Below, piece by piece: positions 36,867 to 46,970 of a stretch of 64,000 bases of DNA. Positions within the stretch are counted from its first letter, which is position 1, and each line of letters opens with the position of its first letter. Origin of the DNA: an uncultured Clostridia bacterium (GTDB lineage: Bacteria; Bacillota; Clostridia; UBA1381); the NCBI GenBank assembly GCA_947591315.1, contig CANQDD010000001.1, positions 104,154-168,153 of the forward strand. The letters run 5' to 3'. The position numbers and the translations under genes are program-made. Under the pieces are notes generated by a model that did no database searches, was not told the DNA's origin, and saw only the letters and a list, made by a program, of their open reading frames with translations.

Positions 36867-38069
36867 TTCCTTATCATAATTCAAATAATGCCCCATTTTA
36901 TGCTGCTTTGTCAATAAATAAAACTCATCATCCGCGCCCGCTTCTATTTGTATCGGCACGCGCTCGACAATTTCAAGCCCGAATTTTTCCAACCCGTCGA
37001 TTTTCAGCGGATTGTTCGTCATAAGCCGCATTTTGCCCACGCCAAGCTCCGCCAATATCTGCGCGCCAACGCTGTAATCGCGCATATCCTCGGGAAAACC
37101 GAGCGCAAGGTTCGCCTCTACCGTGTCCATGCCCTGATCCTGCAATGCGTACGCGCGGATCTTATTTATAAGCCCGATTCCGCGCCCCTCCTGTCTTAAA
37201 TAGAGCAGCACTCCCCTGCCCTCTTTCGCGATACGCTTCATTGCCGCGTCATACTGCTGACCGCAGTCGCAGCGCGCGCTGCCGAGCGCGTCACCCGTGA
37301 GGCATTCGGAATGTACTCGGCACAAAATCGGCTCGTCGGGGTTCATTTCGCCCATCGTGAGCGCGACGTGGTGCTCGCCGTTGAGCTTGTTCACAAAGCC
37401 GTGAATTGTGAATTTACCGTAGCGCGTCGGGAATTTCGCCTTCGCCACGCACTCTACTATAACCTCATGTTCACGGCGGTATTTTTCCAAATCAGCCACC
37501 GATATAAGTGTAAATCCGTGCTTTTGCGCGAACTCCGTAAGCTGCGGCAGACGCATCATGTGACCGTCCTCCGCCATAATTTCGCAGCACAGTCCGCACG
37601 GCTTCAAGCCCGCATATTTCAGTAAATCGACTGTCGCTTCGGTATGTCCTTTCCTTTCAAACACGCCGCCCTTTTTCGCGATAAGCGGGAACATATGCCC
37701 CGGTCGGCGAAAATCCGACGGCAGCGCGTTTTCGTCGGCAATTTTACGAGCCGTATCTGCGCGCTCGTACGCGGATATGCCCGTAGTCGTGCCGACCGCG
37801 TCGACCGACACGGTGAACGCCGTCTCGTGGTTATCGGTGTTGTCCGCCACCATAGGTAAAAGGTGCAGCCGCGCCGCCCATTCGCCCGACATCGGCATAC
37901 AGATAAGCCCCTTCGCGTAGCTTGCCATAAAATTGAGCATTTCACCCGTGGCAAACTCGCACGCGGCTATTAAATCTCCCTCGTTTTCGCGGTTCTCGTC
38001 GTCAACCACCATTATCATTTTCCCCTGCTTCAAATCCTCTATAGCTTCGGGAATTGTGTTAAACTGCAT
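36864..38069 (-). CDS. ribBA: Bifunctional DHBP synthase / GTP cyclohydrolase II
   Basis: This 401-residue fusion starts both branches of riboflavin synthesis. The N-terminal RibB half (1-200) carries [16 protein letters not shown] and [13 protein letters not shown]. The C-terminal RibA half has the zinc site [23 protein letters not shown] and [17 protein letters not shown]. Length and order are normal. It lies 15 bases after ribE in the rib operon. The stop codon sits at the edge of the palindromic element at 36700-36866. Confidence 0.98.
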   Translation of the reverse strand: MQFNTIPEAIEDLKQGKMIMVVDDENRENEGDLIAACEFATGEMLNFMASYAKGLICMPMSGEWAARLHLLPMVADNTDNHETAFTVSVDAVGTTTGISAYERADTARKIADENALPSDFRRPGHMFPLIAKKGGVFERKGHTEATVDLLKYAGLKPCGLCCEIMAEDGHMMRLPQLTEFAQKHGFTLISVADLEKYRREHEVIVECVAKAKFPTRYGKFTIHGFVNKLNGEHHVALTMGEMNPDEPILCRVHSECLTGDALGSARCDCGQQYDAAMKRIAKEGRGVLLYLRQEGRGIGLINKIRAYALQDQGMDTVEANLALGFPEDMRDYSVGAQILAELGVGKMRLMTNNPLKIDGLEKFGLEIVERVPIQIEAGADDEFYLLTKQHKMGHYLNYDKE

Positions 38070-38084
38070 TTTATGTCAACCTCC

Positions 38085-38720
38085 TTAAAATCCGTTTTTA
38101 GCTAAAAAATCATACGTTATGCCGCTTTTCGGAATGTTTTCCGACGGCTGCATCAGTTTTTCCACATACTTTGCGATTATATCACATTCGAGATTTACCG
38201 CGTCGCCAACTCGTTTTTCGAGCAGCGTCGTTTCTCCGCCGGTATGCGGAATTATCGAAACCTTAAAGCATTTTTCGTCAACGTCCGCGACAGTCAGACT
38301 TATTCCGTCGATCGCGATAGAACCTTTTTCGACGATATACCGCAGAATTTCACTCTCCGCCTCGACCGTCACCCAAACCGCGTTACCGTCGTTTCGCATA
38401 TTTGTCACCGTCCCCGTGCCGTCAATGTGACCGGAAACTATATGCCCCCCGAAGCGCCCGTCGGCTTTCATGGCGCACTCGAGGTTTACGCGGCTGCCGA
38501 TTGAAAGCGCGCCCAACGCGGTACGGCTGAACGTCTCGTTCATTACGTCCGCGGTGAAAATGCCGCTTCCAACCTCAACCGCAGTCAGGCAAGCGCCGTT
38601 TACCGCAACGCTGTCGCCGATTTCAATACCGTCGGTAATGCCGCATTTTATCGTCACAGTTCCGCGCTGCTTGTTTATCGCCGTCACCGTTCCGACGGCT
38701 TCGATCAACCCCGTAAACAT
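38085..38720 (-). CDS. ribE: Riboflavin synthase, alpha subunit
   Basis: This protein of about 211 residues consists of two similar lumazine-binding beta-barrel halves, each with its own MFTGLIEAVGTV-like or GHIVSGHIDGTG-like motif. It dismutates two lumazine molecules to make riboflavin. The start MFTGLIEAVG at 38720 is the family start. ribD ends four to six bases into this region, so the two genes overlap or abut. Confidence 0.96.
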   Translation of the reverse strand: MFTGLIEAVGTVTAINKQRGTVTIKCGITDGIEIGDSVAVNGACLTAVEVGSGIFTADVMNETFSRTALGALSIGSRVNLECAMKADGRFGGHIVSGHIDGTGTVTNMRNDGNAVWVTVEAESEILRYIVEKGSIAIDGISLTVADVDEKCFKVSIIPHTGGETTLLEKRVGDAVNLECDIIAKYVEKLMQPSENIPKSGITYDFLAKNGF

Positions 38721-38725
38721 GGGCT

Positions 38726-39814
38726 TCACTCCTTTACCACGTCATATTCCGCCATTATGTCGCCGTCAACCGGCGATACGGCTCTTAATTTCAGCTTTAC
38801 GGCGTTTTTCATAAGCTCGATTCCCGCTCCGCCCACGGGCGTTTTCGCGTCAGTGCCGCCGATTATTTTCGGGGCGGTGAATATCTTTACTTTATTTACA
38901 ATACCGCTTATTAATGCCACAAAATTCAATTCTCCGCCGCCCTCGAGAAGAACGCTGTCAATTTGCATTTCACCGAGCTTTCGCATAAGCGCCGCCAAAT
39001 CAACGCGTCCGTTTTTGTCGGGGACGTAAATTACCTCTATTCCCTTTTCGTTTAACGCCTTTTCCCTTTCCGCGTTTTGCACAGAGGCGGCAACGATTGT
39101 GCGGACGGTTTTCGCTGTTTTTGCGATTTCACTGTCCAGCGGCAGACTCATTTTGCTGTCGCAGATTATTCTGATCGGGTCGTTTCCGTTCTCGATACGG
39201 CAGGTAAGGCTCGGATCGTCCGCCAGAACCGTGCCGATACCGACCATGATAGCCGCGTATCTGTTCCTGTCCTCGTGCGTGATACGGCGCGATTTTTCAT
39301 TTGAGATCCATCTGCTGTCGCCCGTGCGCGAGGCGATTTTTCCGTCGGCGGTCATCGCGTATTTCATCATCACATACGGCGTTTTCGTGCTGATATAGTG
39401 GAAAAAAATCTCATTTATTGCGTCGCAATCGTCCTTTAGGACGCCGGTGTGAACCTCGATTCCGTGCTTGCGGAGCTTTTTTATACCGCCGCCAGCCACG
39501 AGCGGATTGGGATCGTCAGATCCGATAAATACGCGTTTTATTTTATTTTCGATCACCGCGTCAACACACGGCGGCTGCTTGCCGTGGTGGCAGCACGGTT
39601 CGAGTGTGACGTACATATCCGCGCCCTCGGGAGACGCTTTGCAGTTCTTAAACGCGTTTCTCTCCGCGTGAAGCCCGCCGTATTTTTCGTGATACCCTTC
39701 GCCGATAATAACGCCGTTTTTCACGATAACCGCGCCGACGAGCGGATTTGGATTGACGCGCCCCGCGCCCTTTTCGGCAAGTGCGATTGCGCGCCGCATA
39801 AATTGTTCGTTCAT
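38726..39814 (-). CDS. ribD: Bifunctional pyrimidine deaminase/reductase
   Basis: This 362-residue enzyme has an N-terminal deaminase domain with zinc motifs HAERNAF and PCCHHGKQPPC, and a C-terminal reductase domain (about 150-360) with SRWISNEKSRRITH and LLEGGGELN. It performs the second and third steps of the riboflavin pathway. It is the first gene after the FMN riboswitch. A REP-like palindromic element (39847-39982) lies in the leader between the riboswitch terminator and ribD. Confidence 0.97.
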   Translation of the reverse strand: MNEQFMRRAIALAEKGAGRVNPNPLVGAVIVKNGVIIGEGYHEKYGGLHAERNAFKNCKASPEGADMYVTLEPCCHHGKQPPCVDAVIENKIKRVFIGSDDPNPLVAGGGIKKLRKHGIEVHTGVLKDDCDAINEIFFHYISTKTPYVMMKYAMTADGKIASRTGDSRWISNEKSRRITHEDRNRYAAIMVGIGTVLADDPSLTCRIENGNDPIRIICDSKMSLPLDSEIAKTAKTVRTIVAASVQNAEREKALNEKGIEVIYVPDKNGRVDLAALMRKLGEMQIDSVLLEGGGELNFVALISGIVNKVKIFTAPKIIGGTDAKTPVGGAGIELMKNAVKLKLRAVSPVDGDIMAEYDVVKE

Positions 39815-39846
39815 TTTATGTTCTCCTGTTTATATTCGTTAAATAA

Positions 39847-39982
39847 ACCCCTCAGTCAGCCCAACTATTGCTGCGCAATAGTACGCGCTGACAGCTCCCC
39901 TATTAGGGGAGCCTCACGGAAAGCCATTCACATCGTAAGCCTCCCCTACTAGGGGAGGTGGCGCCGTAGGCGTCGGATGGGT
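39847..39982. repeat. REP/MITE-like palindromic element in the ribD leader
   Basis: The left part reads aaacccctcagtcagc..., with an inner hairpin (actattgctgcgcaatagt) and agctcccctattaggggagc. The right part is cctcccctactaggggagg followed by ggcgccgtaggcgtcggatgggttt. The ends aaaccc...gggttt and the two cccct..aggggag hairpins are inverted copies. The type differs from that at 36700-36866. It lies inside the transcribed leader of ribD, so the mRNA will fold there. Confidence 0.7.
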
Positions 39983-39994
39983 TTTGCCGCCCAT

Positions 39995-40030
39995 AAAAAT
40001 AACGGCTCCAAATAACATCAGAGCCGTTAT
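39995..40030 (-). terminator. Expression-platform terminator of the FMN riboswitch
   Basis: On the minus strand ataacggctc pairs with gagccgttat (10 bp) and is followed by TTTTTAT. It sits just after the FMN aptamer, as expected for FMN-induced termination. Confidence 0.85.
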
Positions 40031-40034
40031 ACAC

Positions 40035-40146
40035 TAACCTTCTCACATCCGGACTTTACCGTCGGCTTTGGAATTTCACCAAATCATGCCAAAATGGCTC
40101 GCGGGCTGTAACCGCCGGTAGGGAATTTCACCGCACCCCGAAGAAT
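40035..40146 (-). ncRNA. FMN riboswitch (RFN element)
   Basis: The minus strand carries the conserved RFN pieces cggggtgcggtgaaattccc, taccggcggtta, agcccgcgagcc and the closing ggtgaaattccaaagccgacggtaaagtccggatg. It binds FMN and turns off the downstream ribDEBAH operon through the terminator at 39995-40030. Confidence 0.97.
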
Positions 40147-40161
40147 ATATTTTCTATAATA

Positions 40162-40189
40162 ATTATAACACCGTTTTGCGCTTTGTCAA
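40162..40189 (-). promoter_or_regulatory. Sigma-A promoter for the rib operon
   Basis: Minus-strand TTGACA (40184-40189) and TATAAT (40162-40167) are 16 bases apart, immediately upstream of the FMN riboswitch and 13 bases after the uvrA stop codon. Confidence 0.8.
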
Positions 40190-40201
40190 TACCCGCAGAC
40201 T

Positions 40202-43024
40202 TTACTTAAGCATTTTTTTAAGGAACTGTCCCGTGTACGAGCCTTTCACCTTCGCGACATCTTCCGGCGTGCCGTGCGCAACAACTCTGCCGCCGTTGTC
40301 GCCGCCCTCGGGTCCCATGTCAATGATGTAATCGGCAGTCTTTATAACGTCGAGATTATGCTCGATTACAACAACGGTATTGCCGCCCTCAACAAGCTTG
40401 TCAAGCACCTCCGTGAGTTTGTGCACGTCGGCTGTGTGCAGTCCGGTAGTCGGCTCATCGAGAACGTATATCGTTCTGCCAGTGCTTGTCCTCGAAAGCT
40501 CCGTGGCAAGCTTTACTCTCTGCGCCTCGCCGCCGGACAGCGTGGTGGAACTTTGACCAAGCTTGATATATCCGAGACCGACCTCTTTGAGCGTTTGGAG
40601 CTTCTGCTTTATCTTTGTGATATTGCCGAAAAACTCATATGCCTCGTCAACGGTCATTTCGAGGACCTCGTAAATGTTCTTACCCTTATACTTAACCTCG
40701 AGCGTTTCGCGGTTATATCTCTTACCCTTGCATACCTCGCACGGAACGTATATATCGGCGAGGAAGTGCATTTCAATCTTTCTTATACCGTCGCCGGAGC
40801 AAGCCTCGCACCGTCCGCCCTTCACGTTAAAGCTGAACCTTCCCGACTTGTAGCCGCGGACTTTCGCTTCGTTAGTCTGCGCGAACACGTTGCGTATATC
40901 GTTAAAGAGATTTGTGTACGTCGCGGGGTTTGAGCGCGGCGTTCTGCCAATGGGCGACTGGTTAATGTCGATAATCTTATCGAGCTGCTCAACACCCGTA
41001 ATCTCCTTATGCGCTCCGGCGTGCGTTCTTGCGCGGTTAAGGACGTGTGCAAGCTTTTTATAAAGTATCTCGTTTATGAGTGACGACTTGCCGCTGCCCG
41101 ATACGCCCGTGACGCACGTTAAAACGCCGGTCGGAATTTTGACGTTTATGTTTTTGAGATTATTTTCCCTCGCGCCTTTAATCTCGATCCAGCCTATCGG
41201 TATACGTCGCATTTTCGGAACGTCGATCTTGCATTCGCCGCTTAAGTATTTGCCCGTTACCGACTCCGGCGACGCGATAATATCCTCCACGCTTCCGTAA
41301 CCTACGAGCCTGCCGCCCTGTGCACCCGCGCCGGGGCCTATGTCAACGATACAGTCAGCTGCAAGCATTGTGTCGGTGTCGTGTTCAACGACTATAACCG
41401 TGTTTCCGAGGTCGCGCAGGTGCTTTAACGTCTCTATAAGGCGGTTGTTGTCGCGCTGATGAAGTCCGATACTCGGCTCGTCAAGAATGTACAGCACGCC
41501 CATAAGTCCCGAGCCTATCTGCGTCGCGAGACGTATACGCTGCGCCTCACCGCCCGACAGCGTGCCGGACGAGCGTGAAAGCGTGAGGTATTCAAGTCCC
41601 ACGTCCAAAAGGAATTTAAGCCTTGACTTTATTTCCTTTATAACCTGCTCCGCTATCATTAGCTCGCGGTCGGTGAGTTTAAGATTTTCCATAAACTCCA
41701 TTGCCTGCTTTATAGGCATACACGTAAACTCGTATATGTTCACGCCGCCGACAGTCACGCCGAGAACCGCGTCGGATAGGCGAGCGCCCTTGCATTTGGG
41801 ACACGTAACATCGTTTATATACTTCTCAATATCGTTTCTAACATAGTCGAACGTGTTGCCGTTGTAGCGGCGTTCGAGATTTGTTATTACGCCCTCGAAC
41901 GGCGCGGTGAATGTGCCGCTCCTTCCGTCGCGGCTGTACTGCATCTTAATCTGTTCACCGTCCGTGCCGTAGAGAATTATGTGCTTTATATTTTCCGGCA
42001 AATCCTTGTATGGCTTTGTTATGTCAAACTTGTAATGCTTCGCGAGCGAGGTGTAATACGTGTGCGCCATTGTGTCGCTCTTACCTGCGTTCGACCAGCC
42101 GGTAGCCGTTATCGCGCCTTCAAGAAGGCTTAGATTTTCATCGCTCACGACAAGCTCGGGGTCAATTTTCGGCAGCGAACCCAAGCCGTCACAGTTCGGA
42201 CACGCGCCGTAAGGGTTGTTAAACGAAAACAATCTCGGAGCAAGTTCCGGAAGGCTCACGCCGCAGTCGGGACACGCAAAATTCTGCGAAAACGACATCG
42301 TGTCGCCGCCTATGACCTCCACAAGAACCAAATCACCCGTAAGGGATATTGCCGTTTCGAGAGAGTCGGTAAGGCGCTGCGTTATGTTGTCGCGTATTAT
42401 GAGGCGGTCTATGACAATCTCTATATTGTGCTTCTGCGTCTTTTTAAGCTCTATCTCCTCACCGAGGTCATACATCACGCCGTCGGCTTTAACGCGCACG
42501 TAACCGCTCTTTTTCGCGTTCTCAAACACCTTTTTATGCTCGCCCTTCTTCATTCTCACAACGGGCGCGAGTATTTGTATTCTCGTACCCTCGTCGAGAG
42601 CCATGACCGCGTCCACGATCTGGTCAATGCTCTGACGCTTTACCTCCCTGCCGCAGTTTGGACAGTGAGGTATGCCTATGCGCGCAAACATAAGGCGGAG
42701 ATAGTCGTAAATCTCCGTCACCGTTCCGACTGTTGAGCGCGGGTTTTTTGACGTTGTTTTCTGATCGATGCTTATCGCGGGAGAAAGTCCCTCGATGTAA
42801 TCGACGTTAGGCTTGTCCATTTGACCGAGAAACATTCTCGCGTACGACGACAGCGACTCGACGTAGCGACGCTGACCCTCCGCGTAAATAGTGTCAAACG
42901 CGAGCGACGACTTGCCCGAACCGGACAGACCGGTCAGTACCACAAGCTTATCGCGCGGTATTGTCACGTCTATATTTTTGAGATTATGTTCCTTTGCGCC
43001 TTTTATGATAATATCCTTTTCCAT
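40202..43024 (-). CDS. uvrA: UvrABC system protein A
   Basis: This 940-residue DNA-damage sensor is an ABC ATPase dimer. The first Walker A is [20 protein letters not shown], then zinc modules ([13 protein letters not shown]...[16 protein letters not shown]...CEVCKGK), a second Walker [15 protein letters not shown], and two signature and Walker B sets ([23 protein letters not shown]). It finds lesions and loads UvrB. It belongs to a minus-strand run uvrB - small gene - uvrA, with 11 bases between the small gene and uvrA. Confidence 0.99.
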   Translation of the reverse strand: MEKDIIIKGAKEHNLKNIDVTIPRDKLVVLTGLSGSGKSSLAFDTIYAEGQRRYVESLSSYARMFLGQMDKPNVDYIEGLSPAISIDQKTTSKNPRSTVGTVTEIYDYLRLMFARIGIPHCPNCGREVKRQSIDQIVDAVMALDEGTRIQILAPVVRMKKGEHKKVFENAKKSGYVRVKADGVMYDLGEEIELKKTQKHNIEIVIDRLIIRDNITQRLTDSLETAISLTGDLVLVEVIGGDTMSFSQNFACPDCGVSLPELAPRLFSFNNPYGACPNCDGLGSLPKIDPELVVSDENLSLLEGAITATGWSNAGKSDTMAHTYYTSLAKHYKFDITKPYKDLPENIKHIILYGTDGEQIKMQYSRDGRSGTFTAPFEGVITNLERRYNGNTFDYVRNDIEKYINDVTCPKCKGARLSDAVLGVTVGGVNIYEFTCMPIKQAMEFMENLKLTDRELMIAEQVIKEIKSRLKFLLDVGLEYLTLSRSSGTLSGGEAQRIRLATQIGSGLMGVLYILDEPSIGLHQRDNNRLIETLKHLRDLGNTVIVVEHDTDTMLAADCIVDIGPGAGAQGGRLVGYGSVEDIIASPESVTGKYLSGECKIDVPKMRRIPIGWIEIKGARENNLKNINVKIPTGVLTCVTGVSGSGKSSLINEILYKKLAHVLNRARTHAGAHKEITGVEQLDKIIDINQSPIGRTPRSNPATYTNLFNDIRNVFAQTNEAKVRGYKSGRFSFNVKGGRCEACSGDGIRKIEMHFLADIYVPCEVCKGKRYNRETLEVKYKGKNIYEVLEMTVDEAYEFFGNITKIKQKLQTLKEVGLGYIKLGQSSTTLSGGEAQRVKLATELSRTSTGRTIYVLDEPTTGLHTADVHKLTEVLDKLVEGGNTVVVIEHNLDVIKTADYIIDMGPEGGDNGGRVVAHGTPEDVAKVKGSYTGQFLKKMLK

Positions 43025-43035
43025 TTTCCTACCCT

Positions 43036-43416
43036 TTACTGCAAATAAAATGTTCCCGTTTCACGCTGACGGTCGAGCATAGACCTGCGCTGCTCCATAG
43101 CCGCTCTGTAGTCCTCGACCATTGACTGCGCGAACACGTACTCTATTATCGGATGCTCACTGTGTATGAGCTCCGCGTTATGTATCACCTCGAGCCGCTC
43201 CGACTCGGAAAATTCTCTTATGTCAATTATTTCGGCGTTTTGTCCCGTTACCGTTTTTATCATCTGCTCGACGTTATATATCTCCTGCATCGTTATATGC
43301 CTGTCGCAGAAGCAGATAAATTCGAGCGTGTCCTCGTTTTCTATAAAGTAAACAACGGGCGTTAAAATATTGGCGGTTATTATCGCCTTTACCTTGTCAA
43401 GCATTTCCTGTGTCAC
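43036..43416 (-). CDS. Small uncharacterised protein between uvrB and uvrA
   Basis: This 126-residue soluble protein overlaps the uvrB stop by four bases and precedes uvrA by 11, so it is made with the excision-repair proteins. A central part ([20 protein letters not shown]...[47 protein letters not shown]) resembles the beta-alpha-beta core of MNT-type nucleotidyltransferases. The nucleotide-binding GSxxxG motif is not visible, so it is at best a catalytically dead relative. The function is unknown. Confidence 0.75.
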   Translation of the reverse strand: MTQEMLDKVKAIITANILTPVVYFIENEDTLEFICFCDRHITMQEIYNVEQMIKTVTGQNAEIIDIREFSESERLEVIHNAELIHSEHPIIEYVFAQSMVEDYRAAMEQRRSMLDRQRETGTFYLQ

Positions 43417-45377
43417 AGTCCCGCCTCCTTTTTAAGTCTTTTTATTCTGTCTCTCAAAACAGCCGCCTCCTCAAATTCGAGGTTCTCCGCGGCTCGGAGC
43501 ATCTTCGCTTCAAGCTCGGCTATTTCCTTATCGTAATTTATCGTTAGCTGCTCGCGCGGCGTATCGCCCTTGTCAAGCGGCTTCATCGACTCTATAATAT
43601 CCCTTATATCCTTCTTTATCGTTTTCGGCACAATGCCGTGCGCCTTGTTAAACTCGTCCTGAAGCTTTCTTCTGCGGTTCGTTTCGTCTATGGCGCGCCT
43701 CATCGAACCCGTTACCGTGTCGGCGTACATTATAACGTGACCCTCGCTGTTACGTGCCGCCCTGCCTATCGTCTGAATTAAGGACATTTCGCTTCTCAAA
43801 AAGCCTTCCTTATCCGCGTCAAGTATTGCCACAAGCGCAACCTCGGGAATGTCAAGACCCTCACGAAGCAGATTTATTCCGACAAGCACGTCAAACTCAC
43901 CTGTGCGCAGATCCTTTATAATCTCCGTGCGCTCAATCGTGGAAATGTCGGAGTGCATATATCTCACGCGCATACCGACGCCGCCGAGGTAGTCTGTGAG
44001 ATCCTCCGCCATTTTCTTTGTGAGCGTCGTCACGAGCGTGCGGAAGCCCTTTTCCGTGCGCTTGTTTATCTCGCCGATAAGGTCGTCTATCTGATGCTCC
44101 GTCGGCTTAATCTCAATCTCGGGATCCAACAGTCCCGTCGGACGTATGATCTGCTCCGCAACAACGGTCGAATGTTCATGCTCGTAGTCGGACGGCGTTG
44201 CGCTCGTAAAGATAACCTGATTTAAGCGTTCCTCAAATTCGGGAAATTTAAGCGGTCTGTTGTCAGCCGCGCTCGGCAGACGGAAACCGTAACGGATAAG
44301 CGTTTCCTTTCTCGCGCGGTCGCCGTTATACATCGCGCGCACCTGCGGAACGGTGGCGTGGCTCTCGTCAATAATCATGAGATAGTCCTTCGGAAAATAG
44401 TCGAGCAACGTAAACGGCGCGCTGCCCGGCGCGCGACCGCTTATGTGGCGCGAGTAGTTCTCTATACCCTGACAAAAACCTATCTCCTGCATCATTTCGA
44501 GGTCGTACAGAGTGCGCTGCTGTATGCGCTGCGCCTCAATGAGCATATCATGCTCCTTAAAGTACTTTACCTGCTCCCACATTTCCTCCTCTATCGTCTG
44601 CATAGCGTGCTTCATCTTGTCATCGGTCGTAACGTAATGCGACGCGGGGTATATTACCGCGTGCTGCCTTACACCGATTATTTCGCCGGTTATCACGTTT
44701 ATTTCACATATACGCTCTATCTCGTCGCCGAAAAACTCGACGCGTATGGCGTTGTCGCCGTTGTTTGACGGGAATATTTCCAGTACGTCGCCGCGCACGC
44801 GGAACTTGTTGCGGACAAAATTCAAGTCGTTGCGCTCGTACTGCATTGTGACGAGCTTCTTTAATATTTCGTCCCTGTCGCGCTCCATACCTACGCGCAG
44901 CGACAGCATCATGTTTTTGTAGTCGTCGGGGTCGCCGAGACCGTATATGCACGACACGCTTGCCACGATTATAACGTCCTTGCGCTCAAGAAGCGCGAAC
45001 GTGGCGCTGTGGCGGAGCTTGTCTATTTCCTCGTTCGTCATCGCGTTTTTCTCGATATATATATCCGACTGCGGGATATATGCCTCCGGCTGGTAATAGT
45101 CGTAGTACGACACGAAAAATTCAACGCAGTTATTCGGGAAAAACTCCTTAAACTCACTGCAGAGCTGCGCCGCAAGCGTTTTATTGTGGGCGAGCACGAT
45201 CGTGGGCTTGTTCACCTTCGCTATCACGTTCGCCATTGTAAACGTCTTACCTGAACCCGTAACGCCGAGAAGCGTCTGGAATTTCTCGCCGTTTTTCACG
45301 CCGTTGACGAGTGTTTCAATAGCCTGCGGCTGATCGCCGCGCGGCTCAAATTCCGAAACAAGCTCAAATTTATCCAT
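43413..45377 (-). CDS. uvrB: UvrABC system protein B
   Basis: This 654-residue DEAD-like helicase/damage verification factor has Walker [14 protein letters not shown], the beta-hairpin region [21 protein letters not shown], Walker [14 protein letters not shown] and motif [11 protein letters not shown], and the C-terminal UVR motif ([20 protein letters not shown]) that contacts UvrC. Length and domain order are typical. uvrC is not within the window. Confidence 0.99.
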   Translation of the reverse strand: MDKFELVSEFEPRGDQPQAIETLVNGVKNGEKFQTLLGVTGSGKTFTMANVIAKVNKPTIVLAHNKTLAAQLCSEFKEFFPNNCVEFFVSYYDYYQPEAYIPQSDIYIEKNAMTNEEIDKLRHSATFALLERKDVIIVASVSCIYGLGDPDDYKNMMLSLRVGMERDRDEILKKLVTMQYERNDLNFVRNKFRVRGDVLEIFPSNNGDNAIRVEFFGDEIERICEINVITGEIIGVRQHAVIYPASHYVTTDDKMKHAMQTIEEEMWEQVKYFKEHDMLIEAQRIQQRTLYDLEMMQEIGFCQGIENYSRHISGRAPGSAPFTLLDYFPKDYLMIIDESHATVPQVRAMYNGDRARKETLIRYGFRLPSAADNRPLKFPEFEERLNQVIFTSATPSDYEHEHSTVVAEQIIRPTGLLDPEIEIKPTEHQIDDLIGEINKRTEKGFRTLVTTLTKKMAEDLTDYLGGVGMRVRYMHSDISTIERTEIIKDLRTGEFDVLVGINLLREGLDIPEVALVAILDADKEGFLRSEMSLIQTIGRAARNSEGHVIMYADTVTGSMRRAIDETNRRRKLQDEFNKAHGIVPKTIKKDIRDIIESMKPLDKGDTPREQLTINYDKEIAELEAKMLRAAENLEFEEAAVLRDRIKRLKKEAGL

Positions 45378-45395
45378 ACGGCTTCCCTTCCCTCT

Positions 45396-46214
45396 TTACT
45401 CTCTCACAAGATTTCTTACGAGCACGTTTACGCGTCTCGCGTTTATCGACGTGTACTCCTCAATATTTCGGCGTACTGCCTGCTGTATTTCCTTTGACAC
45501 CGCCGCCACGTTAAAGCCGTAGCGCATTGAAAGCGTCATGTCGATATGTACGCCGTGCTGAGTTTTACGCAAATTTATGCTCAATACCTTCGCAACGCCC
45601 TCGGTTTTTTCGGCTTCATACACGGCTATGGAGTTTATCACGTTATCCGAAATGGTGTAGTCGCCCATATAGCTGAACGTCGGGCGCACGATGGATTTGT
45701 CAGCCGCGCCCGTGTTCGCCTCAACGTTGCTGCGTTTCAAAAAGCGGCGCAGCGGGTGAAGAAAATATCCCGAAAAGTCCTGCTTTATCTCGAACGTCGG
45801 GACGGGTATTACGTGTTTACCCTCGACGCGGCGCATACGTATCGCCATATCCATTTCGTTTTTTGTCGCGACGTCCTCTATGCGTATCGTTTCGCTTATT
45901 TCACCGACGCCGAGATTTCTCGCTATTTTCTCCGCCATAGCGTCAGACGTGCCGAGAATCATAAGACATTTAACGCCGCTTTCTTTGAGCGCGTCCTTTA
46001 TTTCACGCGCCTGCTCATCATTCATAAACAGCGCGTGCTTGACCGACGCGATTTTTGTCGCCTCTTTTTTAGCCGACGCGCCGGCGATTACCCTTCCGTG
46101 CGATATTAAAAGACCGTCGTCAATAATCGCGTCCGCGCCGTGCTCGCGCGACACTGTTATGGAGCGGTAGCTTTTTCCCGTACCGCTCGGTCCGACAAAC
46201 GCTATAACCTTCAT
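45396..46214 (-). CDS. P-loop protein fused to an Asp23/Gls24-like domain
   Basis: This 272-residue protein joins an N-terminal P-loop module (VIAFVGPSGTGKSYRSITVSREHGADAIIDDGLLI, then CLMILGTSDAMAEKIARNL) to a C-terminal alkaline-shock (Asp23/Gls24) type domain (about 175-272: ISDNVINSIAVYEAEKTEGV, VHIDMTLSMRYGFNVAAVSKEIQQAVRRNIEEYT). Asp23 domains usually act at the membrane or in envelope stress. The fused ATPase-like part has Walker A, but a clear Walker B was not found. It overlaps the rex gene by four bases. The function is unknown. Confidence 0.8.
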   Translation of the reverse strand: MKVIAFVGPSGTGKSYRSITVSREHGADAIIDDGLLISHGRVIAGASAKKEATKIASVKHALFMNDEQAREIKDALKESGVKCLMILGTSDAMAEKIARNLGVGEISETIRIEDVATKNEMDMAIRMRRVEGKHVIPVPTFEIKQDFSGYFLHPLRRFLKRSNVEANTGAADKSIVRPTFSYMGDYTISDNVINSIAVYEAEKTEGVAKVLSINLRKTQHGVHIDMTLSMRYGFNVAAVSKEIQQAVRRNIEEYTSINARRVNVLVRNLVRE

Positions 46215-46867
46215 GCTTCGTTCTCCTGCTTCTTCTCCTTGATTTTATACGAAAGCGTCATAAGCGGATCGGACAGGTGTACGTTTTCAACCGCAATGTC
46301 CTTGCCGAGCTTAAGCTCCATATACGAAAAGTTCAAAAATCCCTTCACGCCGCTTTTAACAAGTCTTTCAACCGTTTCCTCAACCGCGCCGCGCGGAACG
46401 GTTATCACGCCTATATCGACTCTTTCGCGCTTTATAAAGTCCTCCAAATCGCTTACGTCCATTACCTCTCTGCCGTTTATTACCGTGCCTATAACGTCGG
46501 GGTTATTGTCAAAAATACCGACCAGCTTAAAACCGCGCTTCTCAAAGGTGTCATGGCTTGCGAGCGCCTTTCCGAGGTTGCCCGCGCCGATTATAACCAT
46601 AGTGTCGCCGTCGTTAAGTCCGAGTATATCACCGATGGCGCCGTGCAAATATTCAACGTTATATCCGTAACCCTGCTGCCCGAAGCCGCCGAAATAGTTA
46701 AAATCCTGCCTTATCTGTGAAGCTGTGACGTTCATTTTATCGCTCAACGCGTTTGACGATATGCGCTTTACCCCTTGGTTCAAAAGCTCCGAAAGATAAC
46801 GGTAGTATCTCGGCAGCCGCTTCACGACCACGGACGGCACATTCTTTTCACTTTCCTTCATCAACAT
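46211..46867 (-). CDS. rex: Redox-sensing transcriptional repressor Rex
   Basis: This 218-residue repressor reads the NADH/NAD+ ratio and controls fermentation genes. The N-terminal winged helix (VVKRLPRYYRYLSELLNQGVKRISSNALSDKMNVTASQIRQDFNYFGGFGQQGYGYNV) and the Rossmann domain (TMVIIGAGNLGKALASHDTFEKRGFKLVGIFDNNP) are complete. The start is one of two close ATGs (46867, 46861). It is followed by the P-loop/Asp23 gene with a four-base overlap, an unusual partner. Confidence 0.97.
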   Translation of the reverse strand: MLMKESEKNVPSVVVKRLPRYYRYLSELLNQGVKRISSNALSDKMNVTASQIRQDFNYFGGFGQQGYGYNVEYLHGAIGDILGLNDGDTMVIIGAGNLGKALASHDTFEKRGFKLVGIFDNNPDVIGTVINGREVMDVSDLEDFIKRERVDIGVITVPRGAVEETVERLVKSGVKGFLNFSYMELKLGKDIAVENVHLSDPLMTLSYKIKEKKQENEA

Positions 46868-46936
46868 TACCCTTTCGTATCTTTAATATACAACACATAT
46901 TAATTTTATCACATTTTTTTCGTTTTGTCTACATAT

Positions 46937-46968
46937 AAAAAAACGGATGAAAATTCACCCGTTTTTTG
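46937..46968 (-). terminator. Terminator after ftsH
   Basis: On the minus strand acgggtga pairs with tcatccgt (one G-T pair) around a short loop, flanked by As and followed by TTTTTTT, directly after the ftsH stop codon at 46971. Confidence 0.85.
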
Positions 46969-46970
46969 TC

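Noticed and set aside
46868..46970. Rex operator upstream of rex
   Set aside because: The AT-rich sequence contains no convincing TTGTTAANNNNTTAACAA-like site; a match would be forced.
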